A stretch of DNA of 64,000 nt, taken from assembly GCA_951213105.1 (NCBI GenBank), contig OX578134.1, positions 140,442,116-140,506,115 of the forward strand, read 5' to 3'. The DNA comes from Amaurobius ferox. Lineage: Eukaryota > Arthropoda > Arachnida > Araneae > Amaurobiidae. Both the position numbers and the translations under genes were made by a program. The notes under the pieces were generated by a model. It made no database searches and had not been told where the DNA came from. It saw nothing but the letters and a program-made list of their open reading frames with translations. Each line of letters starts with the position of its first letter. Position 1 is the stretch's first letter. Shown here in pieces: positions 45,191 to 56,872 of the stretch.

Positions 45191-47575
45191 CGACCTCACT
45201 TGAATTTTCAATTAATTTTATATAGCATTGAAATCCAAATCGTTATTTTTATACACATTTTTATACAATATTTTTAAAACCGACTAATGTTGTAAAAAAT
45301 AATCCGTCAAAGTGGTGTGTGTTTGAAAGAAAGGAACTGACTAATTCGAGTGACTAGAAGAGTTGTACGTGGTAAAAATACGAATGGTCGAAACAAAGGA
45401 CATTATTTTTGAGAGTCTAGATAGACACTAGAAAATTGAAAAAAAATACGACACAGACTGTAAACAAAGTTTCTGTAGATACCAGAAAAATGATCCTACA
45501 CAGCTGTCACGTGACGAAAGGCCAGACAACTTGGGGGTTCAGAGGTGGTCCGTCCGATGCACTCCAGTCTATCAAATGATGTGAAAAGTAGAAAGGCTGA
45601 AAAACTGACATCAGTCTAGAAGAAATGGAGGCTTATAGTGTGGTAACCTCATAGCTCTGTATCGACAAAAATAAAAAATGAGAAAATGAGAGAAATATCT
45701 TGAGAAACCAGAAGAGTAGGTCTTGAGTATCAGAAAGAAATGGTAACTACACAACGTGAATTTAATTATTGTGTGTGCGTCATATACGAAATAGACCATG
45801 CAACTATGTTCCTAAGAAACTTCATGTCGAAGTCAAACCAGCGGTCCACGTTTCAAATTTACACTAACTGAACGGTACTGTGGTTTGTGGTATATACATT
45901 TTTTATTACGAGAAAGAAATATTTAATTAAAATGTATTGTGATAAGATAACAAATAAATTTAAATCAGCGTCTTCACATTGTCTGTTCTCAAATATTAAA
46001 GCTAATAAGTAGTGTAAATTTGTAATTTTTAAACTTATAATTTTTAGAATTGTGTAGTAATTTTGAAGACGTTTAGAAATCATTATTAATTTTTCATCAA
46101 TAATTATCTTTATTACCCATAAATAATATTTTATCTTTCCGCAAATTTTAGGTAGCAGCTGTAAACGTAAAGAGACTTAGAGAGTGGTTATTGTGTTCGT
46201 CTTTCTTGACCATAACGCAAATAAAATTATTAATTAAATGCAGAAAAAAATTATTTATTTAGTTAAATATATACATTTTATTACCACACCTTTAATGCCT
46301 CAAATTACTAGAATAACTGTACTTTTATTTATATTTATCACCGTTTATGATCTTTTTAGATTTAAATTTAATAATTTAATTTTATGTATACAGGTTAGAA
46401 TTTGAAATTAAAAAAATCCTAGCATAGAAGATAATTCTTGAGAACAGAGGTTACCAACATAAGGAAGAAATATAAAAAAATTGAGAAAATGCATTGTATT
46501 TACTTTTTCGTAATGATGAAACCTTTGTGAATAATTTTAAAATCCTTTTGGGATATCCGATTTATTATGTGTAAAAATTGTTATTTCAAACTAAATGGTA
46601 CTATCTCTACTCTCAGCTATTATATTTTACCAAACTTCTGTTTATTCCAAAAAAACATATAATATCACTTTATACTATTACTATTAATTTAAGTCCTAAC
46701 ACAAAAAATCGATTCTTGAAATTTCTTACGTATGTTATATGTTGGAAATATATAGTACGTATCAATAAAAATTTACCAATATTTCAGATATCTGTAATAA
46801 ATTAAAAACCGGAATTGGCTTGAATAATGCCATGTCTTTTTCATTCACACGTGAACACCCGATTTGCAAATTTTGAAAGACAATTATTTTCGAAAAAGAT
46901 ATTTAAAAATAGCTGGCAAGATGCGAGATATTGTTGGTGATTGTGAATTTGCTATTAAATTTGCCTGATCATAATACGCTTTCCCACACTATTTTATATA
47001 CATTTTCAACCCTATATATTAAACTTTCGCCTGTAACGAACAAACGTTCCAATGCTTGATATAAATCCTTGCTTTCAGCTATTTTCAGATTTGTTCATGA
47101 CAGAATAGTGTATGAATTCCCCTATTTATTAATTATACTTCACATTTAAGAATTGCTTTTACATATATCTTTACATATATCAATTCTATAGGAAATTCTG
47201 TACATCTTAAAATTTATTAGAATTATATTAAATGCGAAATTGCGACAAACAGGATGCATTAGATATCTGAAAATAAGTACTTCGCTAATAAGCAGCATGA
47301 AAAGCATATATTTCAGATACTTTTTCTCAGAAGTTAGGAAGAATAAAAAATGCTTATGCATAATATATTTAAGATGAAAGAAACACTTAAATAATTTAAT
47401 GTTAAGTAAAGTCACTAAATTTTCAAAATGGATGTTTGTACATACTTATACAAGCCCTTCAGTTACGTCAGAGCTTCTACATACCAGCTTCCATAGAACA
47501 TGAAACGTCATTTATCGGTATTTTAGAATTAACGTATTACTAAAAATCTGATTTGTTTTACTTTCAAAACATTAT
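45191..47575. other. AT-rich DNA, no gene seen
   Basis: A slightly GC-richer part at 45300-45620 has no recognised domain. The frames at 45859-46083, 46578-46805 and 47146-47415 are unrecognised and AT-driven. Confidence 0.5.
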
Positions 47576-47890
47576 ATTTCTAGGACATATAAGGTTCGCA
47601 TCGTTGTAGCAACTAATGTATTCAGATTAGTCTAAGCCTGAACAACTCTTCTTTGCATAAACAACATACACACCTACATAAACACCTCTATTCTACAATA
47701 AACCACGAAACATGACATCTCCAGGATATATAAGTTGGAAAAAAACATTTTGCAAATAAAGTTTTGGAAATAAACGAAAATTTCGCATCTTTGTAGCAAC
47801 TAATGTTTTCAGGTTGGACTAAACATAAACACCTCTACATAACTACATAAACACCTTGCTTTACAATAAACCACAAAACACGAATTAAAA
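47576..47890. repeat. Diverged tandem duplication, about 188-bp period
   Basis: CGCATCGTTGTAGCAACTAA near 47597 recurs as CGCATCTTTGTAGCAACTAA near 47785; the following ACATAAACACCTCTATTCTA / ACATAAACACCTTGCTTTA and CAATAAACCACGAAACA / CAATAAACCACAAAACA also correspond. Confidence 0.8.
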
Positions 47891-49134
47891 ATGCGGACTT
47901 GTAATCTTTAGAAAATTGCAAATTTAATTACTTTTATCATATATTTTCTAAAGACATTACATGGAGACTGACTTCGGTAATAATCAAGAAACTCGAGGAA
48001 AACTGTTCTTTTCTGGACCAAACGTTTTACCATTAATTACAATAATTCAACTGTAGTATTATACAAATTTCTGAAACCCTAAAAAGTAATAGGGAATTAA
48101 TTGCACAAGTACCTAATTGTTAGCTTGTATGATGTCTCATATTTTCTCTAAATTAAAAGAAAAAGTGATATATTGAGGGAAATATACACAAACTAATCCA
48201 TTTCAAAAGTCTTTCAATCATTATTATTGAATTTATTGCGTACTTTATTCACCTTTATAAATCGTACTATGTATTATATAGAATTCAAATGGTGAGTTAA
48301 GGCGAGGTGTTCATATACTCAATACTCATATGGAAATTCTGAAGAAAGAATAAGAACTTGTAGATAACACAAGTGTATATAATTGTAGAGATTCGGAACT
48401 TCAGTTCACAACGTGCTAGTAAGCAGTAGAAATTTTTCTTATAGGCAATGCAAATTGTTTTTTTATTGTCTATGTAGTTAGTTATATTCTACAAAAGAGT
48501 ACTGCTGTTTTGCTTCCAATTTCAAAAAGGTAGAAAATTTTGTGATGGACTTACAATAATGGCAAAAGGATACAAGAAAAGTGATTACTCCGCAAAGCGT
48601 TGGTACTGCTGCTACTGTTGAAAACAAAATGGTTTTTTATTTAGAGGATATGTTCAAAAATACCTGAAATTTGAAGTGACTCTATAAAATAGAGCATTTT
48701 GAAAAGTCATCAACGGCAAAGCTGCTGTTGTCAAAAACATGATCGGTTTTGGACAGATCACTTCAACTACGATGACAATACAACTAAGCTATTATCTTGA
48801 CTGTAAAGCATAATTTGGTTGTATGTTTGCAGTGAAACTTGTAAGCAGTTCCTCCTTATAAGAGCGAATTCGTATACGAAAATTTTGTCACTTGTAAACG
48901 TGTTCTTTTATTTTTTGTGTGAAACTAATTCAAATTCTAATTCTAATTAATTAAGATTCTAATTTTTTAGTATTACTTTATTCTAACCATCAGGCACGTC
49001 TTCAGGTATTTGCAAATTCTTAAGGGGGAAAATTGTGTACACTTACATTAATTATTAATGAAAGCTGGGGGAATATTTAGAAATAAAATTATTTAAATCA
49101 ACTATAACCAATATTTTTTTTCAAAGGAATGACA

Positions 49135-49135
<1 letters not shown>
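47891..49135. other. AT-rich DNA, no gene seen
   Basis: No recognised coding sequence, RNA or mobile element. Confidence 0.55.
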
Positions 49136-49178
<43 letters not shown>

Positions 49179-49235
49179 ATCTCTGGTATATGTAATACAA
49201 GTAAATTCAAAATCTTAAATTATATATATGTTCAT

Positions 49236-49277
<42 letters not shown>

Positions 49278-49345
49278 TTCTGGTATATATAAAACACAAG
49301 TAAATTAAAATTCTTCAGTTACATATATATTTCCATTTGAATGAT
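49136..49345. repeat. Tandem duplication of (AT)n plus a ~65-bp body
   Basis: (AC)n(AT)n at 49136-49177 and (AT)n at 49239-49273 are each followed by a similar body: CTCTGGTATATGTAATACAA / TTCTGGTATATATAAAACAC, then CAAGTAAATTNAAA and CATTTGAAT. The layout matches that at 4381-4554. Confidence 0.82.
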
Positions 49346-51395
49346 CCGTTATCAGTATCAAATTCAGGAGTTAATATTGCACTAGTATTCTCTCTCTAAA
49401 CAGAGAAAGTAAAATATTTAAATATTTATAAAATTAAAATGTATACTTTTAAGAAGAAGGGCATTTATAAAGCTGAAATTAGTTTTTATATTTTTTCCGG
49501 GGAAGGAAATAAAATATCCAACTCTATTTTGTTATATTCCGTGGTTGACACTATAAGCGTGCCAATATTCAATCTATGAGGTCATCATGGGGGTTTTGGA
49601 GAGCACAGGGAGACAAAGACAAGTGGCAATTATTATATATGAGAGTGTAAAATATGCTTCTAAATATTTAGAGTAACAATAAATATTTATAACCTCTCAT
49701 ATAATTTCAGATAATTTATAATTCGGTTATGAAATTGATTTTTCGTCACATTAGTAAAATCGAATCTTAGTAGTATTGTCGTATTTACTCTTTTTACCTC
49801 ATTCACATATAGCTATATTTGCGTATAAAATAGCTGCCATAAAATTCTACATCCATTAGACCGAATTTGTGAAGCTTCAAAATATTTAAGCTTAATATTT
49901 GTTTTCCATGAAACATGAAAATCAAGAAATTGTGCTTGGGGCGACAGTTTCCTCTGGATAATATTATGTTTACTTACAACTTTCACTTTCCAAATATTGG
50001 AAAATGAGAATGCAGGCTTGAATTTTTTCCTCTGTTATCCAAACTTACGAGCTTTAATTACTTTTGCAGAGAAAGTAAACAAACAAATTTGATGACAAAT
50101 TTTCAATTTAGAAAGCATATTTTTTTGGCATTGCATACTATGTTTAAATGTATTTTATATTCAAACATTTATATTCAAATTACTATGGTACATATATTTG
50201 AATATAAATAGTTTTATTGAAAGTTAAATCTATTAAAATATTAAATTTCAGACAATAACAAACGAAATATTTACTATATTGTTATGTTCTTGCATTTATA
50301 CCCTTGTGACGTTTCCGGAGTCCGTATGAATAAAGCGTAGAATTTTCCAGAGAAATTTTGCCCGATATTATATTTATTTATTTTTTTTTAAATAAATATT
50401 TTATCAAATACAATTTTTCTAAATTTGAAATTTTTTCTCAACTTCAAAATAAGAAAAAAAGAATGTAACAAATTTATATTTTTAACAAAATTATTACAAA
50501 TTTAGCATGTTTCATTTTAGCTAGAATACAATTAAATCCATTGTAATATATATCTATTTATCTTAAATAATACTTGTAAAATAATATGTTTGTTTTTCTG
50601 TCTATCTGCGTCTTCTGTAACAGGTAATCGAAGCGTCGGATAGGTGCAAAGTTTTCAATAGTGGGAACTTCTGTCCCCATAATGTTCACCTCTGCGGAGA
50701 TTTTTTTAATGTGAATTAGTTTAAACGTAACGAATATTTAAAACTGAAAATCGTTTGAAATTTTGACTTCAAAATCAATTTTATTCCACGTAGACGATAA
50801 AAGATGATCTGATATCTTGGATTACGACTTTGGGTGGTATTTTATTTGCTACTGTCTAAATACTTGAATATAAAATACAGATTCGCATGTTTTAGAATAT
50901 ATAATTACTTCAATATTATACGTGTTCTATGATAATATGACTCTAATAGGATGAAACTCGTTAATAACAATTATTTATTGTTTTCATATTTCTTATGAGG
51001 TAAAGGAGCACATTTTTTGACTTCGAATGTTTTCATTTATTTATGGTGTGCTTATTTAGGGCATAACAAATAAGTATACTTAGAAAGAATTAAGGGATCA
51101 TATTACACCCGCGTTGTGTATTTGCAATAGCTGCGTATGGAAAAAAATGAAGCAAAGGAATGATTTTGGTTCAAAACAGGATATTTGGAAATTGCGTTGT
51201 GTTACCTTTATCTGTATTATTTAAGTAGCGGGAGATCATATAGTATCCAGCAAGGTCGAATAATTCGTTATAGTAGCACAAATAAAAACAAGTTACATCC
51301 GCAAAGATGACAAACGCCTGTAAAATATTCTGCAAAATCTAACATTAGCTTGTGGTGAGGTGGATTTTACACATAAATACAATAAAGATACTCAC
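49346..51395. other. AT-rich DNA, no gene seen
   Basis: No recognised gene. TATATTCAAA and TTTGAATATA repeats near 50155-50210 form a weak inverted repeat. Confidence 0.5.
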
Positions 51396-51457
51396 CAACA
51401 GTTCCACCAGGCTCAACCGCGTTAACGTATAGTGGGGTTCGATTGGACCAAAGTACA
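51396..51457 (-). other. Candidate short coding exon on the minus strand
   Basis: Minus strand: AACGCAG | TGTACTTTGG ... ACTGTTG | GTGAGTATC, a strong donor and a plausible but pyrimidine-poor acceptor around 62 bp. In one frame it reads VLWSNRTPLYVNAVEPGGTV, with GC clearly above its surroundings. The peptide has the look of a conserved coding sequence (Pro/Gly/Asn mix), but I cannot name a protein. The plus strand is also open here (SPTVPPGSTALTYSGV), so a chance or transposon origin is possible. If real, it would be one exon of a gene with very long introns. Kept at low confidence. Confidence 0.25.
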
Positions 51458-51799
51458 CTGCGTTTTGTTAAAATAATTAATCACTCCCTTTTTGTGGCCA
51501 ACTAACAATTTATTTATAGAACACATGAAATCTCAATTTTAAACATTAATATACAAAAATACACAATTACAAATGAGTTCCAAATTTACCTAACTTGACC
51601 TCGGGTGCACAGTTTATTTTGCATTAATTTGCATATTTATAAAATCCAAGCTAGTAATTAATTACACAATATATATATTCAATTTTGCAAAAACTCCCAT
51701 TTATCATACCCTTACCCTTCCACTATTGGATTACATCAGTTACTTAAACATTCATGTACACATTTTAAAAATCAATATGTAATTTCCATACCTTCATAC
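51458..51799. other. AT-rich DNA, no gene seen
   Basis: Nothing recognised between the candidate exon and the GC-rich island. Confidence 0.5.
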
Positions 51800-52866
51800 A
51801 TAGGACTCTCACTGAGTGCTGTAGCTGACCTCTGCACGTAGGAAAGGGTGGCACAATTAATTGAATGTTTAGTTCATTGATTCTGAAATGTTCATGGAAA
51901 TACTACCAGTCTGCGCACACTATTGCGTATCATCAGTTGACGAAAATGTTTGCCAAATATTATTTTGGAGATGGGCACACGGTCCACTTTCCTTCTCCTC
52001 CTCTTAATTTCGGCTTAAGTCCCAGCGGCTCTTGAGTGAGCATGCGTACAGGTTTTGCCAAATATATACGTTTTCGTAGAGATTCGTCTGCTGCTTAGGA
52101 GCCCTGGATTGATGCTCCGCCAATATTCCGTGTACACAGTATTACAGCTACCACGGCTTAAATGCAGCTAAAGGAGCAAGGTCCTATACCGCGCCGTTTT
52201 GGTGGTAGAGCTGTGTGTACTGCAACCAAATAAAACATGACGACATTCTTCCATTTTCTGGTCGCTATCGCCCAAAGAAAATGTGCCCTCGCGCTGAGTT
52301 AGGCTCAGCGTCTTGGCTACGAGTCGCCTTCTATACCGGACTCACTACGTCGGCTCCTCGGCAAAGGCACATGCCGCCCGAGACAGGAACCGCGGACGCC
52401 GGGTCAGAGATGCATCATCAAATGCATGCAGGATCGGACTTCACAACAAATTACAAGTGCCACGCACTTGGAGTGCTCTCTTCTCGAGCTCAGAAAAGCA
52501 ACTAACTATTTTTTACATTTCTAAAACTTTTTAGAATACTACAAACAAGGGGAACGACAAAAACAGGGAGGAAATCCCCCCAACTCTCATTCGCTGTTCC
52601 CAAACGCTATAAAAAAGGAGGAAGTCCAAAAATGCTTCACCATTGGTCTTTGAAGCGACGCTCATTTTTTATGCGTTCCACTAAAATACAAGAACCAGAG
52701 GGCAATCTCGAGCACCGGGTGGTCCCAAGGACGTACCCCGACGCGAGCCACACCTGGCAGGGCTATAAATTTTCAAAGATCTGTAGCTCAACTTTGACAT
52801 TTGGCTGCAATTAAATCTCTGAATATTTACAATCCCTGTCAGTGCGCACACAACCCAATGGCGCCA
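51800..52866. other. GC-rich island of unknown origin
   Basis: GC is markedly higher than the window average, most strongly at 52180-52460 and 52690-52760. Overlapping plus-strand frames at 52215-52505 and 52313-52534 are open in two frames, as expected from GC-rich DNA, and neither product is recognised. TATA-like motifs lie at about 52609 (GCTATAAAAAAGG) and 52764 (GGGCTATAAATTT). A TGGCGCC at 52859-52865, after CAGTGCGCACACAACCCAA, recalls the primer-binding site after a retroelement LTR. It could be a solo LTR, a first exon with promoter, or another element; I cannot decide. Confidence 0.35.
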
Positions 52867-53724
52867 AAAAATCCCAATTCCGTCTGTGCAAAGGCCTAGC
52901 TATAAACATAAATCACAAACATAGTATACATTTTAAATTACAATACACATTCCCGTTTTTCCCAGGGTTACGTATCAAGATATGTGATTACAGTATCACA
53001 TAGCTCTATGACATCAAATGGTTTACACTTTTATAGGCTAGTTTAGAATACTCTGCCATGTGCATCTTCTATTTTGGTTATAATCGGGTTTAAGTTTCAT
53101 TTTTCTTACGTAATTTTGAATTGAAAAATTTACTTTTTATAGCTAGCACCAACATTATGATGTCAATTTATGTTTTCGAATACACTAATACGAAGAGCTT
53201 GCAATTGTGTCCCAGTTGCGCAATTGGGAAAACGTCAGATGGGACAGTAGGATTCTTTACAATTTCCAATTTTGCATGATGGATTATCTGTTCTGCGTTC
53301 AGTGGTCTGTCTTATATTGATTAGAAATAAACTTTCTATACTTTAGGCAATTTTAAAGTTAATATTTCATTTTTGTGCGGAGTAGTACTGTACATTGTTG
53401 CTATACGTGGGTACTTTAAGTTGAATTAAGAACGTTACTAGCAAGGAAATCTGCAACTGTAACCAACTACGCTTGTCAGTTTCTAATTTTTGATGAATAT
53501 AGTGAATTTGCAACTATACTTTCACCAAATATGCTTGCTTGTTTTGAAATATTGGTCATATACAGGATCTGCAATTATAATCAAATACCATTGCTGGTTT
53601 TGAAATAACGATGAATACACACTGAAATCGGTGGTTGGTTAGCGTAGCAAACCCTGTTGAGTTGACTATAAAAATCAAATGTAAATTATTGGGACTTTTG
53701 CATTTACGGATAGATTCACATGAA
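52867..53724. other. AT-rich DNA, no gene seen
   Basis: Diverged short repeats of the type CAACTATACTTTCACCAAAT / CAATTATAATCAAATAC around 53450-53600 (each with GCTTG or GCTGG plus TTTTGAAAT) suggest a degenerate ~70-bp tandem unit. No gene recognised. Confidence 0.45.
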
Positions 53725-54456
53725 TAAACCTTTTCGCGACGGCGACATTCCGGAACTGCCGGGGCCCAAACGTGGACGGAGCGCCGTGGACGGAGCGCTT
53801 CCCATCCGAACTGTTCTCACAGGATAGCAAATTTTTTGCGCTAAGCTTAACTCTAAAAAAAAAATCACTAAAAAAACCTATTCAACACAGAAATCTACTT
53901 TTTTCAGGAATAAAAGAAATATTTATTTTCTATTTGATGTATATTTTTTCATGCAAATCTGAATACACTATACTTGTTAGTTGCACCCATTCTTTTATCC
54001 GAAATAAACGAATAATTTCACTGCCGCACATTCCTCTAAAAAAAGAATGGAATAGCCCTCCTCCCCCCGAAAAAAAACTCTCTTATATTTCTATGATTCA
54101 CCAACGATATCATTAAGCTGTAATCAAAACGAAAATTGGAACTCAATTATAAAATTGCTGATGTTACGAGATGTGCTCTATTTGTTTATATTCCAAAACC
54201 ATGTTTCACCACTCCAAGCGGAGACATGATTAATTGGATCCTTCCTAGGTCAAGTATCTGCAAAATACATTGGAGTTGTTCGCACGGGCATTTAACGCCA
54301 TCCTGTAGACAAATAAAAACGTTCGACATAAAAACGCGTGTACATGGCACCCGTCTTTTAGGGTATAGTTTTCTCCACCACGAATTCGTGGCGGCCGTCC
54401 TTGAAGAGAAATTCGCAGCCGACGAGCGGGCGTGGCAACCGTCGCGAAAGGGTTAA
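53725..54456. mobile_element. piggyBac-type non-autonomous element
   Basis: The right end, read inward, is TTAACCCTTTCGCGACGGTT (TTAA at 54453-54456). The left end is TAAACCTTTTCGCGACGGCG (53725), so the inverted repeats CC(C/T)TTTCGCGACGG match and the left TTAA has probably mutated to TAAA. Both ends are GC-rich inside an AT-rich interior. CCACGAATTCGTGG at about 54378-54391 is a perfect palindrome. Frames inside (53772-54116, 54136-54456) show no transposase motif. The two TTAA elements elsewhere in the window (41141, 38431) have different arms. Confidence 0.7.
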
Positions 54457-54939
54457 AATTATCTACATAGTTATATATTAAAAATACAGGCATGTGGAAT
54501 ATAAATTAAAATTTCTCAAATATAAATTAACATTGTTTAAGTAATAACATATGTCATTAAATTTAACATCATGATTGGAAAACTGTATTTAATTAAATGT
54601 AAACTGAAGTGCAACTCTGTTCAGTTATAATCATTTATCAAAGCTTTTAATTTTGAAAATGACTTTCAAGTGCATCAAGAAATTAAACTCTCGAGTGGTG
54701 ACTATTTACTAGAGTAATCCCAGGACAATTTTGCTATTATTAAAGGCAGTTTCAGTTTAATATCAATTTTAGAGCACTTATTCTAAGTTTACAAACCATA
54801 ACGTTAATGTTTCTTTATTATTATATATGGTGCAATTAACATTTCAATTGTTGTGTATTTAATAAACGCTCAAAAGTAATGTATTAAAATTATTGATTTC
54901 AAACAATTTCTTTAGTCAGTTCATTGCGTTAATAACATA
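54457..54939. other. AT-rich DNA, no gene seen
   Basis: No recognised feature. Confidence 0.55.
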
Positions 54940-55011
54940 AACCGTATAATAGCCGTATAATAACCGTATAATATAACCGTATATAATACCGTTTAATGTA
55001 ACGGTATAATA
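54940..55011. repeat. (ACCGTATAATA)n minisatellite
   Basis: About six imperfect units of ACCGTATAATA (AGCCGTATAATA, AACCGTATAATAT and so on), ending in the inverted variant AACGGTATAATA. Confidence 0.85.
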
Positions 55012-56100
55012 TCTAGCATGTTTCTGACCTTACAGAGGCCCCTCAGTGACATTAAATCGCTGCCTCTAAACTATTTTAATTGCGTACCCCTTAAACCTAT
55101 TCACGTACCCCTCTGATAAATGCAGACGAAGGATGTTTTATTTTCGGTATAATCGTGATTTCAACTAGAATAGCACAAAACAGGTTTTTGTTTTAAACGG
55201 TCATTCTAGTTAAGTAATTATTTGTATAATCATAGTAGTACTATTGAGTTCATCATTGTGTAATTTAAAAATACGAATTAATATTATTTATGTAATTACT
55301 TTTCTAATTTTTCTGCTAATATATTTTAATATTTGCATACTAATAGAAAGATCACATGACAGAATCCTATAGAACCGGATATTAGAGATCCCTTGCAGGA
55401 GTGGGCAAAAGGGAAGAGACGGTCAAAAAGTCTACCCAGACACTTCACCTCTGAAAATCTTCAGTGTCTGGAAAACTTTGCTTATAATGTTCGTCTCGGG
55501 ACAGAACCTAAGGGCCAAGTTTTGACTAAAACGACTATTTTAGTCGTTGAGCATCATATATTATAAAATTAAAATTGAAACTAAATTTTTTAAGACTGTT
55601 AATTCTCCTGTCACTGACATTCCTAAATACTAGGCTGAATATAATTCGCCTTCAGCAATTGTTTTCTGTTTTCGTAGAAAATACGAATAGATATGAATTT
55701 TAAATTTTTACTTAATTCCAATACTTTTGAAAAGGTATTATATGTCAGGAAAATCAAAATCCAGTCGTAAATGAAAGTTTTAATTACCGAAGAATTTTTT
55801 CTATACATTACTTATTCGTTTCATAAGCAATTCTACGAGTTTCACTAAAATGGGGGAAAATTCAACTTCAAAGAATTAGTTACATCGTTTTAAGTCAAAC
55901 AAAATATTTTTAAAATGAACTGTTTTAGCTTTGGGTAATATTCTGAAGATTATTCATAAAGAAGTAAATCTTCGTTTTCTATTGACTTAATCTGTTTGAT
56001 CTTTGGAAAACTATTTTCAATTAGCATTCACGTGCTTGACGGTCAAACCTCCCTCAAAATAAAATATCTTAACCCCTTGGGATGCGAATTAAGAAACATA
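55012..56100. other. Mixed DNA with a short hairpin, no gene seen
   Basis: AACGACTA TTT TAGTCGTT at 55530-55548 is a perfect 8-bp hairpin. The region 55370-55520 is GC-richer but unrecognised. Confidence 0.5.
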
Positions 56101-56872
56101 AATTATGTGTAGGATATAAACCACGCGCCCTGCATTTCAGGAAGATTTGCACATGACAAAATTTAAATCTGCACGCGTCCCACAGACGTCAATGTCTACA
56201 GTGGCTTATGAAGCATGCAACGTATCTGAGACGTCGTTGTATGTTAAGGGTAACTAGTTTCATGATATAAATCACCCTTCCTCCATTTCTGTAGGATTTG
56301 AGCATGACATAATTTAAATCTGCGCTCTTCCCACAGACGTCAATGTCTACAATGGTTTATGAAACATACGATATATATAAGACGTCGTTGTATATCAAGG
56401 GTAAATGCAGTTTCAGAATAAAAACTACGCCCCCTACATTTCTGTAAGATTTGCACATAACAAATTTTAAATCTGCTTGCGTCCCACAGACGTCAATGTC
56501 TACAGTGGTTTATGAAGCATATGACGTATCTGAGACGTCGTTATATGTCAAAAATAAGTGTAGTTTCATGATATAAACCACCCTTCTTACACTTTTGTAA
56601 GATTTGCGCATGACAAAATTTAAATTTGCGTGCGTCCTATAGACGTCAATGTTTACAATGGCTTATGAAACATACGATGTATCTGAGACGTCTTTGTATA
56701 TCAAGGTAAATGTAGTTTCAAGATATAAACCACGCCCCCTACATTTCTGTAAAATCTGCACATGACAAAATTTAAATATGCGTGCGTCCTATAGACGTCA
56801 ATGTCTACAATGGCTTATGTAACATACAACATATCAGAGACGTTGTTGTATGTTAAGATGCTAAAATTGAAA
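56101..56872. repeat. Five tandem units of about 152 bp (satellite-like)
   Basis: The marker AGACGTCAATGT recurs at 56184, 56334, 56488, 56641 and 56793, spacing 150-154 bp. Each unit contains GATATAAACCACGCCCCCTA-like sequence, CACATGACAAAATTTAAATC, the marker, GGCTTATGAAACATACGA and ATCTGAGACGTCGTTGTAT. Units differ from each other by about 10-20 percent by eye, so the array is not very recent. The short inverted motif AGAC/GTCT and the pair ACGAC/GTCGT give each unit two small potential hairpins. Confidence 0.92.
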
